Of a stretch of 64,000 nucleotides of DNA, positions 60,634 through 64,000 are shown piece by piece. The translations under genes and the position numbers were made by a program. Source of the DNA: Enterobacter soli ATCC BAA-2102 (GTDB taxonomy: Bacteria; Pseudomonadota; Gammaproteobacteria; Enterobacterales; Enterobacteriaceae). The DNA lies in contig NZ_LXES01000007.1 in the NCBI RefSeq assembly GCF_001654845.1, positions 1-64,000 on the forward strand. The letters are read 5' to 3'. The notes beneath the pieces were generated by a model. It was not told where the DNA came from. It searched no databases and was given only the letters and a program-made list of their open reading frames with translations. Position 1 is the stretch's first letter. Each line of letters begins with the position of its first letter.

Positions 60634-62379
60634 ATGGCCGGAAGAATCCCACGCGTTTTCATCAATGACCTGCTTGCCAGAACCGACATCGTCGATCTCA
60701 TCGACGCGCGGGTAAAGCTCAAAAAGCAGGGCAAGAACTACCATGCGTGCTGTCCGTTCCATAACGAAAAAACCCCCTCTTTCACCGTAAACGGTGAAAA
60801 ACAGTTTTACCACTGCTTCGGCTGTGGCGCTCACGGTAATGCCGTCGATTTTTTAATGAATTACGACAAGCTCGAGTTCGTTGAAACCGTCGAAGAACTG
60901 GCGGCGATGCACAACCTTGAAGTGCCGTATGAAGCAGGCAGCGGGCCCACTCAGATAGAGCGCCATCAACGCCAGACGCTGTATCAACTGATGGACGGCC
61001 TGAACTCGTTTTACCAACAGTCTCTTAAGCACACTGCTGCTGAGCCTGCGCGTCAGTATCTGACTCAGCGCGGACTGAGCGACGATGTCATTGCGCGTTT
61101 CGCTATTGGTTACGCCCCGCCCGGTTGGGACAACGTGTTAAAGCGTTTTGGCGGTAATAGCGAAGATCGTAAGTCACTGATTGATGCAGGAATGCTGGTC
61201 ACCAACGACCAGGGACGAAGCTACGATCGCTTCCGTGAACGGGTGATGTTCCCGATTCGCGACAAGCGTGGCCGGGTGATTGGTTTTGGTGGTCGTGTAC
61301 TGGGCGATGCCCTGCCGAAATACCTTAACTCCCCGGAAACCGATATTTTCCATAAGGGCCGCCAGCTTTACGGTCTTTATGAAGCGCAACAGGATAACGC
61401 GGAACCTCAGCGTCTTCTCGTCGTCGAAGGGTATATGGACGTTGTCGCACTGGCACAGTATGACATCAACTATGCCGTTGCTTCGCTGGGGACATCGACA
61501 ACTGCCGACCATATCCAGCTGCTGTTCAGGGTGACCAACAACGTCATCTGCTGTTACGACGGTGACCGTGCCGGACGCGATGCCGCCTGGCGAGCACTGG
61601 AAACGGCGCTGCCGTACATGACCGACGGTCGCCAGTTGCGCTTTATGTTTCTGCCTGACGGCGAAGACCCGGATACGCTGGTGCGTAAAGAGGGTAAAGC
61701 GGCGTTTGAAGCGCGGATGGAGCAGGCACAGCCGCTCTCCACGTTTTTGTTTAACAGCCTGATGCCGCAGGTCGATTTGAGTACGCCCGATGGCCGCGCT
61801 CAGTTGAGCACGCTGGCACTGCCGTTAATCAGCCAGGTACCTGGCGAAACGCTGCGTATTTATTTGCGTCAGGAGTTAGGCAATAAGCTCGGCATTCTGG
61901 ATGACAGCCAGCTTGAACGTTTAATGCCAAAACTGGCTGAAACCGGGGCGGTTCGCCCTGCGCCACAGCTAAAACGCACAACCATGCGTATACTGATAGG
62001 GTTACTGGTGCAAAACCCCGAACTTGCTCCGCAAGTGCCGTCGCTGGCGGGTTTGAACCACGAAAAATTGCCCGGACTTGGCTTATTTTCAGAATTGGTC
62101 AACACTTGTTTGTCGCAGCCAGGTCTGACCACCGGACAACTTTTAGAGCATTATCGCGGCACAAAAGAGTCCGCAACCCTTGAAAAACTGTCGATGTGGG
62201 ACGATATAGCAGATAAGGATATTGCAGAAAAAACGTTCACCGACTCACTCAACCATATGTTTGATTCGATGCTTGAGCTGCGCCAGGAAGAGTTGATTGC
62301 TCGCGAGCGCACACACGGTTTAAGCAGCGAAGAACGCCGGGAACTCTGGATGTTGAACCAGGAACTGGCGAAAAAATAA
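60634..62379 (+). CDS. dnaG: DNA primase
   Basis: Synthesises RNA primers at the replication fork with DnaB. 581 residues from MAGRIPRVF (60634); an ATG three codons earlier is in frame but not the family start. The N-terminal CHC2 zinc ribbon is CCPFHNEKTPSF...CFGCGAHG, and the TOPRIM core has VVEGYMDVVALAQ and YDGDRAGRDAAWRA. The C-terminal DnaB-interaction helical domain (about 430-581) ends RRELWMLNQELAKK. The low-expression context after T1 is conserved. Confidence 0.98.
   Translation: MAGRIPRVFINDLLARTDIVDLIDARVKLKKQGKNYHACCPFHNEKTPSFTVNGEKQFYHCFGCGAHGNAVDFLMNYDKLEFVETVEELAAMHNLEVPYEAGSGPTQIERHQRQTLYQLMDGLNSFYQQSLKHTAAEPARQYLTQRGLSDDVIARFAIGYAPPGWDNVLKRFGGNSEDRKSLIDAGMLVTNDQGRSYDRFRERVMFPIRDKRGRVIGFGGRVLGDALPKYLNSPETDIFHKGRQLYGLYEAQQDNAEPQRLLVVEGYMDVVALAQYDINYAVASLGTSTTADHIQLLFRVTNNVICCYDGDRAGRDAAWRALETALPYMTDGRQLRFMFLPDGEDPDTLVRKEGKAAFEARMEQAQPLSTFLFNSLMPQVDLSTPDGRAQLSTLALPLISQVPGETLRIYLRQELGNKLGILDDSQLERLMPKLAETGAVRPAPQLKRTTMRILIGLLVQNPELAPQVPSLAGLNHEKLPGLGLFSELVNTCLSQPGLTTGQLLEHYRGTKESATLEKLSMWDDIADKDIAEKTFTDSLNHMFDSMLELRQEELIARERTHGLSSEERRELWMLNQELAKK
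62179..62208 (+). promoter_or_regulatory. Heat-shock (sigma-32) promoter of rpoD inside dnaG
   Basis: CTTGAAA (62179-62185), then about 16 bp before CGATATA, within the 3' part of dnaG. The segment matches what I recall of the E. coli Phs promoter that raises rpoD transcription on heat shock. Confidence 0.6.
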
Positions 62380-62544
62380 GTTAAAGACAAAAGTATTTAA
62401 CGGCTTAAGTGCCGAATATCGATCGGGGAGCCCCCGGCAGCCGCACTGAGAGGCAGCGGCAAAAATATAAGTACGCCCTCGCTTTAAAGGTTGGCAGCCC
62501 TATCGCCAACACCAATCAAACGAATTAAGTGTGGATACCGTCTT

Positions 62545-64000
62545 ATGGAGCAAAACCCGCAGTCACAGCTGAAACTTCTTGTCCAACGTGGTAAGGAGCA
62601 AGGCTATCTGACCTATGCCGAGGTCAATGACCATCTGCCGGAAGATATCGTCGATTCAGATCAGATCGAAGACATCATCCAAATGATCAATGACATGGGT
62701 ATTCAGGTGATGGAAGAAGCACCGGATGCCGATGATCTGTTGCTGGCTGAAACCTCCAACAACACTGACGAAGATGCGGAAGAAGCTGCTGCACAGGTAC
62801 TGTCCAGCGTAGAATCTGAAATCGGGCGCACCACTGACCCGGTCCGCATGTACATGCGCGAAATGGGCACCGTTGAACTGTTGACCCGCGAAGGCGAAAT
62901 CGACATCGCTAAGCGCATCGAAGACGGGATCAACCAGGTTCAGTGTTCCGTTGCCGAATACCCGGAAGCAATCACTTATCTGCTGGAACAGTACGACCGC
63001 GTTGAAGCTGAAGAAGCGCGTCTGTCTGACCTGATCACCGGTTTTGTTGATCCGAACGCTGAAGAAGATTTGGCGCCGACTGCTACTCACGTCGGTTCTG
63101 AGTTGTCCCAGGAAGAGATGGATGACGACGAAGACGAAGATGAAGAAGACGGCGACGACGACAGCGATGACGACAACAGCATCGACCCTGAGCTGGCGCG
63201 CGAGAAGTTCGGCGAACTGCGTACGCAGTACGAACTGACCCGTGACACCATCAAAGCAAAAGGCCGTAGCCACGCCGCTGCTCAGGAAGAGATCCTGAAA
63301 CTGTCTGAAGTCTTCAAACAATTTCGCCTGGTGCCAAAACAGTTCGACTACCTGGTAAACAGTATGCGCGTCATGATGGACCGCGTGCGTACCCAGGAAC
63401 GTATCATCATGAAACTGTGTGTTGAACAGTGCAAAATGCCGAAGAAGAACTTCATCACGCTCTTCACTGGCAACGAAACCAGCGAAACCTGGTTCAACGC
63501 CGCTATCGCGATGAACAAGCCGTGGTCTGAAAAACTGCATGACGTGAAAGAAGACGTGCATCGCGGGCTGCAGAAACTCCAGCAGATTGAAGAAGAAACC
63601 GGCCTGACCATCGAGCAAGTGAAGGATATCAACCGTCGTATGTCTATCGGTGAAGCGAAAGCCCGCCGTGCGAAAAAAGAGATGGTTGAAGCGAACTTAC
63701 GTCTGGTTATCTCTATCGCCAAGAAATACACCAACCGTGGTCTGCAATTCCTGGATCTTATCCAGGAAGGCAACATCGGTCTGATGAAAGCGGTAGATAA
63801 ATTTGAATACCGTCGTGGTTACAAGTTCTCCACCTACGCAACCTGGTGGATCCGTCAGGCTATCACCCGCTCTATCGCGGATCAGGCGCGCACCATCCGT
63901 ATTCCGGTGCATATGATTGAGACGATTAACAAACTCAACCGTATCTCCCGCCAGATGCTGCAAGAGATGGGCCGCGAGCCAACGCCAGAAGAGCTGGCTG
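62545..64000 (+). CDS. rpoD: RNA polymerase sigma factor RpoD (sigma-70), 3' end beyond window
   Basis: Housekeeping sigma factor. About 485 codons are visible; the reading frame is still open at the window edge. It starts [20 protein letters not shown]. Region 1.1 is followed by region 1.2 ([20 protein letters not shown]), the acidic run of Asp/Glu (about 190-210) in the non-conserved region, then region 2 with [20 protein letters not shown] and [20 protein letters not shown] (-10 recognition). The window ends in region 3. The leader 62380-62544 after dnaG holds GC-rich hairpin-forming sequence at the known mRNA processing zone. Confidence 0.98.
   Translation, partial: MEQNPQSQLKLLVQRGKEQGYLTYAEVNDHLPEDIVDSDQIEDIIQMINDMGIQVMEEAPDADDLLLAETSNNTDEDAEEAAAQVLSSVESEIGRTTDPVRMYMREMGTVELLTREGEIDIAKRIEDGINQVQCSVAEYPEAITYLLEQYDRVEAEEARLSDLITGFVDPNAEEDLAPTATHVGSELSQEEMDDDEDEDEEDGDDDSDDDNSIDPELAREKFGELRTQYELTRDTIKAKGRSHAAAQEEILKLSEVFKQFRLVPKQFDYLVNSMRVMMDRVRTQERIIMKLCVEQCKMPKKNFITLFTGNETSETWFNAAIAMNKPWSEKLHDVKEDVHRGLQKLQQIEEETGLTIEQVKDINRRMSIGEAKARRAKKEMVEANLRLVISIAKKYTNRGLQFLDLIQEGNIGLMKAVDKFEYRRGYKFSTYATWWIRQAITRSIADQARTIRIPVHMIETINKLNRISRQMLQEMGREPTPEELA

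Noticed and set aside
62656..63618. 320-residue reading frame opposite rpoD
   Set aside because: Antisense shadow of rpoD; the Phe/Val-rich product comes from the acidic codons of sigma-70 read backwards.

Overview
The window is chromosomal DNA of a member of the Enterobacteriaceae. The core gene order matches the E. coli K-12 stretch from parC to rpoD: plsC-parC, ygiW-qseBC, mdaB-ygiN, parE-yqiA-cpdA-yqiB-nudF, tolC-ygiBC, ygiD, zupT, ribB-ubiK, hldE-glnE-ygiF, ygiM-cca, uppP, folB/plsY, tsaD, rpsU-dnaG-rpoD. A complete urease operon beside tsaD, many REP/BIME repeats and the accessory content suggest an Enterobacter, Lelliottia or Klebsiella-type organism rather than Escherichia. The genus is an inference. 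The window ends inside rpoD.

Layout. 1-8.4 kb: cell division (ftsP), phospholipid synthesis (plsC), topoisomerase IV subunit A, the QseBC two-component system with YgiW, and the MdaB/YgiN quinone pair. 8.4-24.6 kb: an accessory block between ygiN and parE, which are neighbours in K-12. It holds three modules. The first is a catabolic locus for uronic-acid-containing oligosaccharides (GH88 hydrolase, LacY-type symporter, DUF2264 protein, AraC regulator). The second is a siderophore uptake system (FecCDE-like ABC transporter plus a TonB-dependent receptor) whose operon ends with an RpiR/SIS regulator. The third is a PAAR-Tle1-type type VI secretion lipase effector with two nearly identical DUF2931 lipoproteins, probably immunity proteins, and a remnant of a third. 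24.7-34.6 kb: parE, the cpdA/nudF cluster, tolC-ygiBC, ygiD and zupT. 35-39.9 kb: a complete chaperone-usher fimbrial operon of the YgiL/YqiGHI type. 39.9-51.2 kb: conserved housekeeping genes, with an FMN riboswitch ahead of ribB. 51.3-59 kb: an MFS transporter, a symmetrical GC-rich repeat element of about 550 bp, and ureDABCEJFG. 59-64 kb: tsaD and the rpsU-dnaG-rpoD macromolecular synthesis operon.

The strongest candidates for new biology are four. The Tle1/DUF2931 module has diverged signal peptides on homogenised mature domains. The iron-uptake operon carries a translationally coupled RpiR regulator with an atypical SIS ligand motif, and its divergent promoter region contains a repeated TAGTAGTC-type motif. 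The GH88/DUF2264 locus has a LacY-like carrier with altered proton-coupling residues. The non-coding elements include a 548-bp symmetrical element and a 72-bp mobile terminator present in two inverted copies. Fur-like and NAC-like sites upstream of zupT and the urease operon are also noted.
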